From positions 129,457 through 154,263 of the forward strand of contig VHZZ01001358.1 of the NCBI GenBank assembly GCA_009801015.1: 24,807 nucleotides of DNA, written 5' to 3'. Under the pieces are notes generated by a model. That model was not told where the DNA came from. It ran no database searches and worked only from the letters and a program-made list of their open reading frames with translations. Source of the stretch: Silene noctiflora (Eukaryota > Streptophyta > Magnoliopsida > Caryophyllales > Caryophyllaceae). Positions 1-8,617 of this stretch are shown one piece after another; the stretch's first letter is position 1, and the number at the start of each line of letters is the position of its first letter. The position numbers and the translations under genes are program-made.

Positions 1-389
1 AGAATAGCGATACACCCATTTTGGGAAAGAAAAGTTATTCTAAAGCTATGCTAAAACTATCCTAATCTGGAAAGTATTTACTACAAATATCCAAGAGAAA
101 AGAAATTACATGAGCATAAGAAAATCTAAGGGTTCGATGTGCACGGATCGTCACACTATGGTAAGAGTAAAATTGGTTTTAACTTTCTAACAAAAGAGAG
201 TGTTAATGGAGAGCAAAACTAATGCCGTAAATCCGATTGTAGGGAAGATTTGGGCTTGTCGGAGTGACAAGGAGAAGTAAGACTGTTTTTTTAAAAGGAT
301 TTTGCTGGTCGAACAATCTTAAACCGACCGGACTGGGCCGAGACGACCCGTTTAATAAGCCAGCTCCGTAGTATTTAAAATAAATTATA

Positions 390-585
390 CTCCCTCTAAG
401 TCTAATTGTTGGTTCCTATTTCCTTTTTGGTGATAGTTTAGTGTTGGTTCCCCTTTCCTTTTTTGGTAAGTTTTGTGTGGTCCAAATTCAATTTCATGTG
501 GGGTAGGGTGTTTTGTGTGGTCCAAATTCATTTCCTTAATTTTGGTGNCAAAAGAAAGAGAACCAACATTAAGACTTGGAGGTAG
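390..585. mobile_element. Stowaway-like MITE (196 bp)
   Basis: The ends are imperfect inverted repeats of about 26 bp. The left end begins CTCCCTCTAAGTCTAATTG and the reverse complement of the right end begins CTACCTCCAAGTCTTAATG; both continue into TTGGTTC. TA dinucleotides at 388-389 and 586-587 fit the TA target duplication of Tc1/mariner-derived Stowaway elements. The interior carries two copies of a TTTTGTGTGGTCCAAATTCA segment (about 472-491 and 511-530) and the ambiguous base at 547. It is non-coding. It lies about 0.8 kb upstream of the receptor kinase ATG. Confidence 0.75.
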
Positions 586-952
586 TATATATTTACCAAT
601 TACCAAGTACACGTAGTACCAATGTAACATTGGTTGTTGCCTGCAAATGTAACATGTTTTCCAAAAGCAAAGTGAGAGAGAAACTAAAGTGCCTAACTGC
701 ATTTGTGTATAGCATTGCAGTATAGAGCACTACACTCCAAACTGAGTTTAAGTGGTCTGACAAAGTCATGTCAGTTTCTGCTAACTGCTTACCTGTACTC
801 CCGGTCACCTTCACTCTTTTCAACCTAATTTTTCAAATTTAATTTCTCATTAATAAAGCCTGTCCTACACAAATATCTGGTAAAACGAATACTTAACAAG
901 AAATTAATTTGTATAAAACCAATCAGTTTTAAAATATAAAATTGTCTTAAAT

Positions 953-996
953 CCTGTTCTTTTCGACTGATAACCCTGTTCTTTTCGACTAATAAG
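953..996. repeat. 22-bp tandem duplication
   Basis: Two adjacent copies of a 22-bp unit beginning CCTGTTCTTTTCGACT differ at two positions. They sit at the left edge of the GAACTGAA-rich tract and probably arose by slippage or unequal exchange. Confidence 0.7.
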
Positions 997-1014
997 AGCT
1001 GATCGGAATTGAAT

Positions 1015-1140
1015 GGGGTTGAGCTGAACCGAATTGAACTGAACGAATCTGAACTGAACTGAACTGAATGTCAATTTTGTGAAGATATAAATTGAACTGA
1101 ACTTAATGAAGTCGAACTAAACTAAAGATGAACTTAAATT
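1015..1140. repeat. Degenerate GAACTGAA-type short tandem repeat
   Basis: The tract contains many loosely spaced copies of (T)GAACTGAAC, GAACTAAAC and related strings. It is densest at 1040-1070, where GAACT recurs every five bases. It is probably a decaying micro/minisatellite in the distal promoter of the receptor kinase gene. Confidence 0.6.
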
Positions 1141-1417
1141 AAGTTAGAAAGAACTTGAAACGGGAATTTGTATTTTGAATTTTCAACACTTTCCACACCA
1201 CACACTTAACTGTTCATTCACTCACTTGAGTCACTTCACTTGACTCCCCATCACCTGCGCTGACTCTTTTACCCTTCTACATTTATTCCCACTTTCCCCC
1301 CTTTCACTCACTCCCAAAACAACAAACTCAAACTTCCACACAATAAAGCTCAAATCTTTCTTACCATTCTCAAAAACCAACCAAAACCCACAAATTTTCA
1401 CCCAAAACCCACAAAAA

Positions 1418-4400
1418 ATGCACCCCATTTTCCTCATTTTACCCCTTTTTTACCTATGCACACCAACTGTTTGTCAAAATGCCGAGATGAAAACCCTCCT
1501 TGACATTAAATCAGCTCTTGATCCTCATGGAACTTACCTTTCTTCATGGACTGTTAATGGTGATCCTTGTGTGGGTCCTACTTTTGAAGGTGTTGCTTGT
1601 AATGCAGATGGTAAAGTTGCTAATATTTCACTGCAGGGTAAAGGGTTAAATGGAGTTTTACCCTCAGCTATCGGTAAACTTAAGAATTTAACTGGGTTGT
1701 ATTTACACTTTAATAAATTGACTGGTGAAATTCCTAAAGAGATTGCTGAGTTAACTCAGCTTACTGATCTTTATTTGGATGTTAATAATTTTACTGGAAG
1801 TATTCCTCAACAGCTTGGGGATATGTCTAGTTTACAAGGTCAGTTTTTTTGTTGACTTTATTTGGTTAAAGTTCCAATCTTTATCCCATTTAAGACGGAT
1901 ATGTTCGTTTTAAACAAGAATTTGTAATTATTTTTGTATAGTTTCATCTGGGTTTATTGTGTTTTGTACTACTACATCATCTTTATTCTTTACTTTATTA
2001 CCCAACTAATTTCTATACCTGAATTAATAAACTTATTAAAGTGCTTTTATTCTTGTAATTTGAATCTTTGTATTCTGTTTACATCATTGGTTCGGTTCGG
2101 ATTCGAGTCGGATAGGACCACACGGGAGTGAAAGCTTACAGTAATTTTAACACCTCATTAATAACTATGGTTAAGCTAGATCAACTCTTAATAGTTAATT
2201 TGTTGGTCTTGTTGGGTTTCTTATGTGTATGTACCAGAATTGTTTCCTTTTATTCTTTGTGATGCGTATTTTAAGCAAAGGTAAACAGATGATTTGGGAC
2301 AGATGAAGTACTTTTTTTTTGTTCTTACACATGACAAGTAGATTATTAAGTTTGCTTTAAAACGTCTCTAGCATAATGGTAAGGTAACTGAAAAGGGTTT
2401 AATTTGCTGTTCTTATTGTGCAGTTTTGCAGCTGTGTTATAATAAGTTAAGTGGGAATGTGCCAACACGACTCGGTTCGCTTAAGCAGCTTAATGTTCTT
2501 GCTTTGCAATATAACCAGTTAACAGGAGCAATCCCTGCTAGTTTAGGAGACTTGAATGAGTTGATCAGACTTGATATAAGCTTCAACAACTTTTTCGGCT
2601 CTATTCCTGTCAAGTTAGCAGAAGCGCGCCAGCTGAGAATTCTTGATGTTCGAAACAATACTCTTTCTGGCAATGTACCCTCTGGTAATAAGAAAATTAA
2701 AGTTTAAGTTTCCTGTATCATTATATGCCATTGATCATTACTCATGAGTGTCAATTTTCTATCCTACAATTGTGTACCGCTTTTGTGTGTGGCTTACTCT
2801 TTAGTTATAGAACATAATTTGTGTTGGTGAATACTTAAAGGGACAAAATTTATGAGTGATTTTAACCAGAGAGTAAGCTACCGCTTTTGTGTGGTTCATG
2901 CGGGGCCTAAATTTCCTTAATATGTTACTTTCCACATTAATCCGATTCCTGTACATAATTCCTGTTAAATTGCCGAAACATGTTTGGTTGACATCAAGAA
3001 ATCTGCCCTTCCCATGAATTACATTCCCAAACTTTGTTTGTTTGAACTAACCTGTTCCCCTTTTATTGTTGATGATTTTGTGACTGACTGAATACACTTT
3101 GTTTAAAAACTTTTTAAATGAGATTAGCGACCTATGTGAAGGCACACAAATAATTTAATTGAAAATAAAATATAAGAATTTGCAATGACCAAGAGGGCTC
3201 GGTACAATTTCATTTCTTATAAAACCGTCAATTCCTACATTTTTTAATATATGGGCAACCAGACACTCCATAAACTGTTATTCTTAGGAATTCAGGATAA
3301 CTGTTTTGTGAGAAGGCACCACTACATGAAACACAAATGTGGGATACAGGATTCAGACTCACCGTTCATTACTTGCTTTAGTAGTGTAACCAATGAATGA
3401 GAAAATGAAAAACTAACCTACCTTTATAATTTTGAAGCTCTACAAAGACTGAAGGATGGATTTCAATACGAGAACAACCCTGGGTTATGTGGAGCTGGGT
3501 TTGCTTCCTTGAGAGTTTGTACTGAATCCGATTACCACAGTCCTAATAAGCTTGAACCATTTGCCGCTGGCTCTAATGGATTCGCAAAGAAAGACATTCC
3601 AGAATCAGCAAACCTTCAATCAAATTGCAGCAATACACAGTGCTCAAATCGCTCCAAGGGCTCTCACATTGGTCTCGTATCTGCAGTAATTGTAATTGCC
3701 ATAGTCACTGTTGTTGTGCTTTCTACTTTCTCTTGGTACCGTCGAAAGAAACAAAAGATCGGAAACAACTTAGATACTTCTGATAGTCGGTTAAGCACCG
3801 ATCAAAAGGATGTTTCTCGGAGGAGTGCTGCTCCTCTTATCAGCCTTGAGTATTCATCTGGGTGGGACCCTCTTGAAAAAGGGTCACAAGAATTCTTTGA
3901 TAGTTACATGTTCAATTTGGAGGATGTTGAGTCAGCTACACAACACTTCTCTGAGGTAAATTTCCTTGGAAGGAGCAATTACTCAGCTGTGTATAAGGGA
4001 GTGTTGAGAGATGGTTCCATTGTTGCTATCAAGCGCATAGCCAAGTCAAGCTGCAAATCGGACGAAGTTGAGTTCTTGAAGGGATTGAAGATTTTGACTT
4101 CATTGCAGCATGGGAATCTTGTTAGGCTAAGAGGATTTTGCTGTTCGAAAGGGAGGGGTGAATGCTTTCTTATTTACGACTTTGTTCCCAATGGAAACTT
4201 GCTACAATACCTAGATTTGAATGATGGCGATGAAAATGTTCTCAGATGGTCTGCTAGAGTTTCCATCATCAAGGGAATTGCCAAAGGTTAGTATGGACTC
4301 AGCTCCCCTTTATCCTACATAAGTGTTTATTGGCATTTTTTTTAAACTCAATTACTGTTTCTTCTCAAGTTCTTGTTGCTAATTTCTGATTTTCTTGCTA

Positions 4401-4883
4401 GGCATCGACTACTTGCACAACCCGCAAAGTAATAAACCTGCCTTAGTTCACCAAAACATATCAGCTGAAAAAGTACTCATTGACTGGCGGCTCAACCCAC
4501 TACTCGTGGGGTCTGGTCTCCACAAACTCCTTGCAGATGACATCGTCTTCTCAATGCTTAAAGCCTGTGCAGCCATGGGTTACCTGGCTCCTGAGTACAC
4601 AACTACTGGAAAGTTCACTGAGAAGAGCGACATGTATGCATTTGGCATACTTGTACTCCAAATTCTCTCTGGTAAAACCAGAATTGACCTGCCAAATCGT
4701 CAGGCCACTGAATCAGAGAGGTTTGAAGGATTTATCGATCCCAATCTTCGAGGGAAGTTTTGTGAATCCGAGGCTATGAAACTCAGTCAAATAGCCTTAC
4801 TTTGCACCCACGAACTCCCTCTTCAAAGACCGACAATAAATACTGTCAGACAAGAACTAAGTTTTCTTGATGATAGTTCTTGA
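1418..4883 (+). CDS. LRR receptor-like kinase, probable pseudokinase (about 670 aa)
   Basis: Four exons join in phase: 1418-1838, 2424-2684, 3438-4286 and 4402-4883 (TGA), each bounded by GT and AG. The 670-aa product has a signal peptide (residues 1-20, hydrophobic core FLILPLFYL), an LRR N-cap with Cys51 and Cys61 (22-62), about seven plant-type LRRs (67-236) with LxxNxLxGxIP motifs, a Ser/Asn-rich juxtamembrane segment, one membrane span (about 305-327) followed by YRRKK, and a cytoplasmic kinase-like domain (about 400-666). VAIK Lys426 and the APE motif (573-575) are kept. The glycine loop is degenerate (GRSNYS), HRD is replaced by HQN (527-529) and DFG by GSG (547-549), so phosphotransfer is unlikely. 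By memory it is closest to Arabidopsis At5g51560 and its relatives, which I recall share these changes. Expected role: plasma-membrane co-receptor or scaffold; the ligand is unknown. The ATG was chosen because it opens the signal peptide and follows AAAAA. Confidence 0.93.
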
Positions 4884-5265
4884 ATTAGAAATTGATGCCA
4901 TGTCTGTTTCAAAGTAGCAAGCATTCGGCAAAAAATCTAACTGTCTGCTAATCTCACTAGAAATTTTGTGCAGATGGCCAATGTATCAATGTTGTAAGCT
5001 AGTTAGAATTTGTTGAGTAGCTGTACTCATTAGACTAGTTTCGAGGTTCGTCGCTTTGTGATCATTCATCAGTTAATTTTAAATCTCTGTATCAAAGTTC
5101 AGATCCCATTAGATGGATGCTAGGTGAAGGTGTCTGGACCTTTGAGTAATGTCTAGGATTGTAGCAGTGTAAGGTATGTAAAATGTACATTGTTCTTTTT
5201 AGTAAACTTAAATCTTTTAGTTCATACATTTTGCCTTTTGCTGCCTTCAATTCAGTAAAAAACTA

Positions 5266-5354
5266 CTTCCTCCGTTCCATTTGATTGTGTACACGTTTTT
5301 GCAAAATCTTTCACATATTTTGAGAAGCGTATACCACAAATGGAGCTGAGGAAG
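5266..5354. mobile_element. Very short Stowaway-like MITE (89 bp)
   Basis: The left end CTTCCTCCGTTCCATTTG and the reverse complement of the right end CTTCCTCAGCTCCATTTG agree at 16 of 18 positions. TA dinucleotides at 5264-5265 and 5355-5356 flank it, as expected for Stowaway. The interior is only about 50 bp, so this is probably an internally deleted derivative. It lies about 380 bp past the receptor kinase stop codon. Confidence 0.7.
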
Positions 5355-5961
5355 TACTTGCAAGCTACAACCAACCCCTGTTGAAGTTTTATCTCTATGC
5401 TGCAGGGCTTCGACCCTACGATAGGGTGGATAATCACCCAAATAAACACAACACCACTGATGCACATTAAAGTCATGTCAATCGACTTCCTCTTAATAAA
5501 ACTATTAAACTGCTCGAAAATGATAAAAACTTATTTCGCATTTTCAAATTTCCAAATTTTACGACTCTGTCCAATCTGTCCATACCCTTTGTTGCTTCTC
5601 TCGCGCCCTGTGGCCCCGTCACTACGAGAGTGACAAATCGAGGATAACTCATGCACACACAAACAAACACACACATACAAACCCAAGCATTAAACCAAAA
5701 TGGTAGCAATTGGTACACAAGGATGGAGCACCAATTGGTAGAAGGAAGGGGGGGCCTCTAGTTAAGGAAAGCTACCCTTCATTTTAAAGGATGCATGTGA
5801 ACTGTGGCCCTCCATACCTAAATGACACTAGTCACCAAGTTGATACAGTTTCACCCCATTTCCTTTTATTTGTCTTAAGTATCCCATGTCATTTAGGACA
5901 AAATTTAGCACCATCACTTATGCTACTATAAGGCTTTGCTTGACTCTATTTTAGTCTATAG

Positions 5962-6006
5962 ATACCCTTACCTTGTAGGGTATGTTACTACCATTTGTGG
6001 TAGTAA
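5962..6006. other. Two adjacent perfect hairpins
   Basis: ATACCCT (5962-5968) pairs with AGGGTAT (5977-5983). Immediately after, TTACTACCA (5985-5993) pairs with TGGTAGTAA (5998-6006) over a 4-base loop. They could mark a decayed inverted-repeat element or be chance; no function is evident. Confidence 0.4.
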
Positions 6007-6106
6007 TTGTTATATTTAATCATTACCAGCATGCTATGGTCTGCAAAAGTTGATTTAGTGGATGCCCAACTTTGTATCCAACTCCTAGGAAATTTTGAGG
6101 GGTAAT

Positions 6107-6325
6107 GGGGTTTGGTGGATAGTAAGATGGAAATCAAAATCACTATCAAAAGTGGTTGTGCTTTTTGCTCTTGTGAAGTATCGGTTTTTTGTTGCAATTC
6201 TCGACATAATTTTAATCTTGGATCGTTCACAAACAATCTCTTATGTTGCTAAGTGCATCTGACCTGAGAGCCATTGAAAAACTATGGTAATGTTGTATTG
6301 GGGTTTGGTGGATAGTAAGATGGAA
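6107..6325. repeat. 26-bp exact direct repeat spaced by 193 bp
   Basis: The string starting GGGGTTTGGTGGATAGTAAG is present at 6107-6132 and again, identical over 26 bases, at 6300-6325. Both copies are preceded by GGTAATG-like sequence. A local duplication, or a longer tandem duplication now decayed outside the repeat, would explain it. Confidence 0.7.
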
Positions 6326-6845
6326 GAGCTTTACTAGAACATTTTTGGACGATGTTAGAATTCGATCTTTGTAGGGTTTTAGAAGATTTTTTTTCCCTCA
6401 TCAAATTTCGCAGAATAAATGAGGGTTTTCTCTCTTAGGCAATAGTTAAAGAAACAATGGTTAAACAAATATGCTAAGCAGAAAGAGTTGAACACGTGAC
6501 CTCTTATCAATAATGTTCCCTGACTTAAATCTCGGCGGATCATGTCCAAAGGGAGTACTTCATAATTAAGACCGGTATAAGGGTATCTATCTAATTAACT
6601 GATGTTCAACTCGACATTAAAACAACTTCGTTCTTAAGACACGATTTGTCCGCTGGAATTCTAACTCTGTTCGTTCAAGACAAAACCAACAACAATGAAG
6701 TTTTAGTACCAGACTATCTACCAGTAGAAAGTAATTTGAGATCGATTAATCTTAATCAATGTTTGAAATCCTGTAGTAAATTCCAACACATGGTAAAACC
6801 GTAAAATTAAACAATGACCCTTTGAGAGTTTGAGTTACTGAAGTA

Positions 6846-6900
6846 CTCCCCCTGTCCCAGTAATAAAGCAAGTGTAAACTATTGACCGAGATGGATGGAG
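6846..6900. mobile_element. Minimal Stowaway-like remnant (55 bp)
   Basis: The left end CTCCCCCTGTCCCAGTAAT and the reverse complement of the right end (CTCCATCCATCTCGGTCAAT) both resemble the Stowaway terminus CTCCCTCCGTCCCGGT. TA dinucleotides flank it at 6844-6845 and 6901-6902. Almost no interior is left, so it is an internally deleted copy. The call rests on termini alone. Confidence 0.5.
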
Positions 6901-7907
6901 TAGCCACGTACTAATTTCGTTGTACAGCCAGTCTTTCAAAACACAAGACTAGAATATGAGAAGAAACAAAAATGTCATATTCACCTGAAAACCTCAATGC
7001 ATGGGTCCTAATTACTGTAAATTGACAAATAATACAAGAAATCTGAGATCACATCATCACGTGTATCTCTATATAACAGCCATGCATGCATCAAACTTCC
7101 AACATGTGAATCTTTTTTAGTTTTTACATCTACTGTAACTGAACTGCTACACATACAGTAATTTGAATGAACAACTAAAAACAGAACTTAGTAGTAGCGC
7201 GAACCTAACTAGTAGCAAAGCGTATCACTCGTTGGTTAAAATTATCAATTTTTGCTATCCCGAAATTTTAGTTCTATTGAGTTAGTAACAATGTTTTGTT
7301 TACACTGCATGTGAAGATTTGTTGTCAGCTTTCTTTAACTTGTGAATTTTTATTTTCTGTTGTTTTCTGTGAAAATGCAGGTTTTCATTATCATTTATGT
7401 TTTGTCCTGATGAGAAAGACTGCAGAGCTAATATTCCTTTTAGTCTTTCCATTTAATATGTGACAGATTGACAGCTAGAAAAATCGATTTACTGAAAAAT
7501 TGCCACTGATAATCTAGGTTAATTATCTAAAGGTTTCAAGTTCGAGACTCACTTTGTCGTCTATGTGATCGTTCCAAGCGCGAAACAGACAGACCAGATT
7601 GTTTACACCAACAAAAGCTTGTCATAAATCATTTATGGTAACGAGCATTTCGATGTTCAATTTTTGATATACGCTTTATTCAATCATATTCGAAGCGAGA
7701 AAACAAAACAGTACATTGTCATGATTATAATGAAACCGTATCAATCAATAATTAACAGTTTTATACATCCAAAGATGAAGAAAGTTAACATCAAACTCAA
7801 GCCTGCACCATCAGCACCAAGCACCATAAAAGCAGCTTACAAGAGATCCACTTAAGCGTTCATATTTTTTAGTTTATTTGTAAGCTTTGATGTTGTTAAA
7901 GCAAAAA

Positions 7908-7924
7908 GCTGGAATAGCTCAGTT

Positions 7925-7957
<33 letters not shown>

Positions 7958-7981
7958 GAGGTTCAAGCCCTCCTTCTAGCG
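7908..7981 (+). tRNA. tRNA-Asn (anticodon GUU), nuclear type
   Basis: The 74-nt sequence folds fully. Acceptor stem: GCTGGAA (7908-7914) with TTCTAGC (7974-7980), one G-U pair. D stem: GCTC/GAGC (7917-7920, 7930-7933). Anticodon stem: TGTGG/CCACA (7935-7939, 7947-7951), with loop CTGTTAA and anticodon GTT at 7942-7944. Variable loop: AGGTC. T stem: GGAGG/CCTCC (7957-7961, 7969-7973) with loop TTCAAGC. The discriminator base is G (7981) and CCA is not encoded, as expected of a nuclear gene. There is no intron. A CAA-containing A-rich string precedes the 5' end (7902-7907), a feature of plant tRNA genes. It stands alone, not in a tRNA cluster. Confidence 0.96.
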
Positions 7982-7983
7982 TC

Positions 7984-7988
7984 TTTTT
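7984..7988 (+). terminator. RNA polymerase III terminator of tRNA-Asn
   Basis: A run of five T residues begins two bases past the discriminator base. T4-T5 runs on the coding strand end polymerase III transcription. A second, longer T run follows at about 7996-8003 as a backup. Confidence 0.8.
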
Positions 7989-8617
7989 ACCAATATTTTT
8001 TTTAAAACCACTAAAATTTAATTTATATTTTCGTGTTCTTTTTTCAGAACACAACGCAAATTATTTCGTATACTACGAAATAACGAAAGCTCTCCTGTAT
8101 TGTCAACGCTCCTTCAATATAACTCGATTTAAAGAAGTTTGGGTCTCTAAGTTAGCTGTGTCGGACACTTTACAACGAGTTTCACTTCCTCAACCTCAAG
8201 GCCTCAAATGGAATGTTTCCTTCGTAGCTTCAACCTGCTATGTGGTTTCTAACTTCTGTGAATTGTGATAATCGGCGTCACAGCATTGTTAAATGGGCAT
8301 ACATAGCAATCCATGACACTGAAAGCCTCAACACAAAATCCAAGAGCCAGCAGAAACAAAACCAAATTCTTAGAAAGCCGAAAAAAAATTGAGAGAAGTA
8401 CAAACCCCCTCAGCCATTCAGTACAGTAGTCCCAATTTCCCAACTTATTGGCTAACTAGTAACTACAATGCGGCGCTTTTCAAGCAAAGAACAAATTACA
8501 GAAGTGATTGAAGATTTGAAGTAAAATCTTGATTTATCTAAAATGAGGTATAGGGTCTTTTACAAAAAGCATCACGTTTGACGTCCCCCAACATGCCAGC
8601 GAATAGAGGGTTTGTGA
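7989..8617. other. Gap between the tRNA gene and the bL19 stop codon; 3' untranslated region of bL19
   Basis: No gene is seen. The bases next to 8617 should be the 3' untranslated region of the minus-strand bL19 gene; its length cannot be set because no clear polyadenylation signal stands out. The tRNA and bL19 genes converge here, with about 630 bp between their coding ends. Confidence 0.45.
8061..8083. other. Perfect 10-bp hairpin downstream of the tRNA
   Basis: TTATTTCGTA (8061-8070) is followed by a 3-base spacer and its exact complement TACGAAATAA (8074-8083). It lies about 80 bp beyond the polymerase III terminator, in the gap between the tRNA and the convergent bL19 gene. The role is unknown and chance is possible. 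Confidence 0.45.

Larger units (their letters stand above)
1..1417. promoter_or_regulatory. Upstream region of the LRR receptor kinase gene; no coding gene seen
   Basis: No protein gene is supported here; short open frames lack coding character. The stretch holds a Stowaway-like MITE (390-585), a 22-bp tandem duplication (953-996) and a GAACTGAA-rich repeat (about 1015-1140). From about 1190 to 1417 the + strand turns C- and A-rich and poor in G, with ACACAC and CCCAAAA runs up to the ATG. This is typical of a plant 5' untranslated leader. A TATA-like string (TATAAAT) lies at about 1086, but its distance from the ATG makes it only a weak promoter candidate. The transcription start cannot be fixed from sequence alone. 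Confidence 0.45.
4884..7907. other. 3' end of the receptor kinase gene and intergenic DNA; no further gene seen
   Basis: The first 300-350 bases after the stop (T-rich, with TGTA and TTTTTAGT strings up to about 5230) are the likely 3' untranslated region; no perfect AATAAA is seen there. Beyond it lie a short MITE (5266-5354), a CA-rich stretch (about 5650-5685), two adjacent hairpins (5962-6006), a 26-bp direct repeat (6107-6132 and 6300-6325) and a very short Stowaway-like remnant (6846-6900). Open frames in this part are short and show no family motifs. Confidence 0.5.

Noticed and set aside
385-702. Open frame of 105 codons on the minus strand at the left end
   Set aside because: It covers the Stowaway-like MITE and an ambiguous base; the peptide has no recognisable domain.
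1839-2423. Possible extra exon in the first intron of the receptor kinase (open frame at 1934-2131)
   Set aside because: The exon 1 donor and exon 2 acceptor join in frame and restore an unbroken leucine-rich repeat, so the extra frame is intron sequence.
5640-5690. CACACAAACAAACACACACA tract as a microsatellite
   Set aside because: It is imperfect and short; simple composition bias is enough to explain it.
7500-7570. B-box-like string AAGTTCGAGACTC suggesting a SINE
   Set aside because: There is no matching A box at the right distance, no tail and no target duplication.
7664-7855. 63-codon open frame just upstream of the tRNA gene
   Set aside because: It is short and Lys/Ile-rich like AT-rich spacer, with no motif or splice context.
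8249-8443. Hydrophobic 64-codon frame on the minus strand
   Set aside because: It falls in the probable 3' untranslated region of bL19 and resembles no known small membrane protein.
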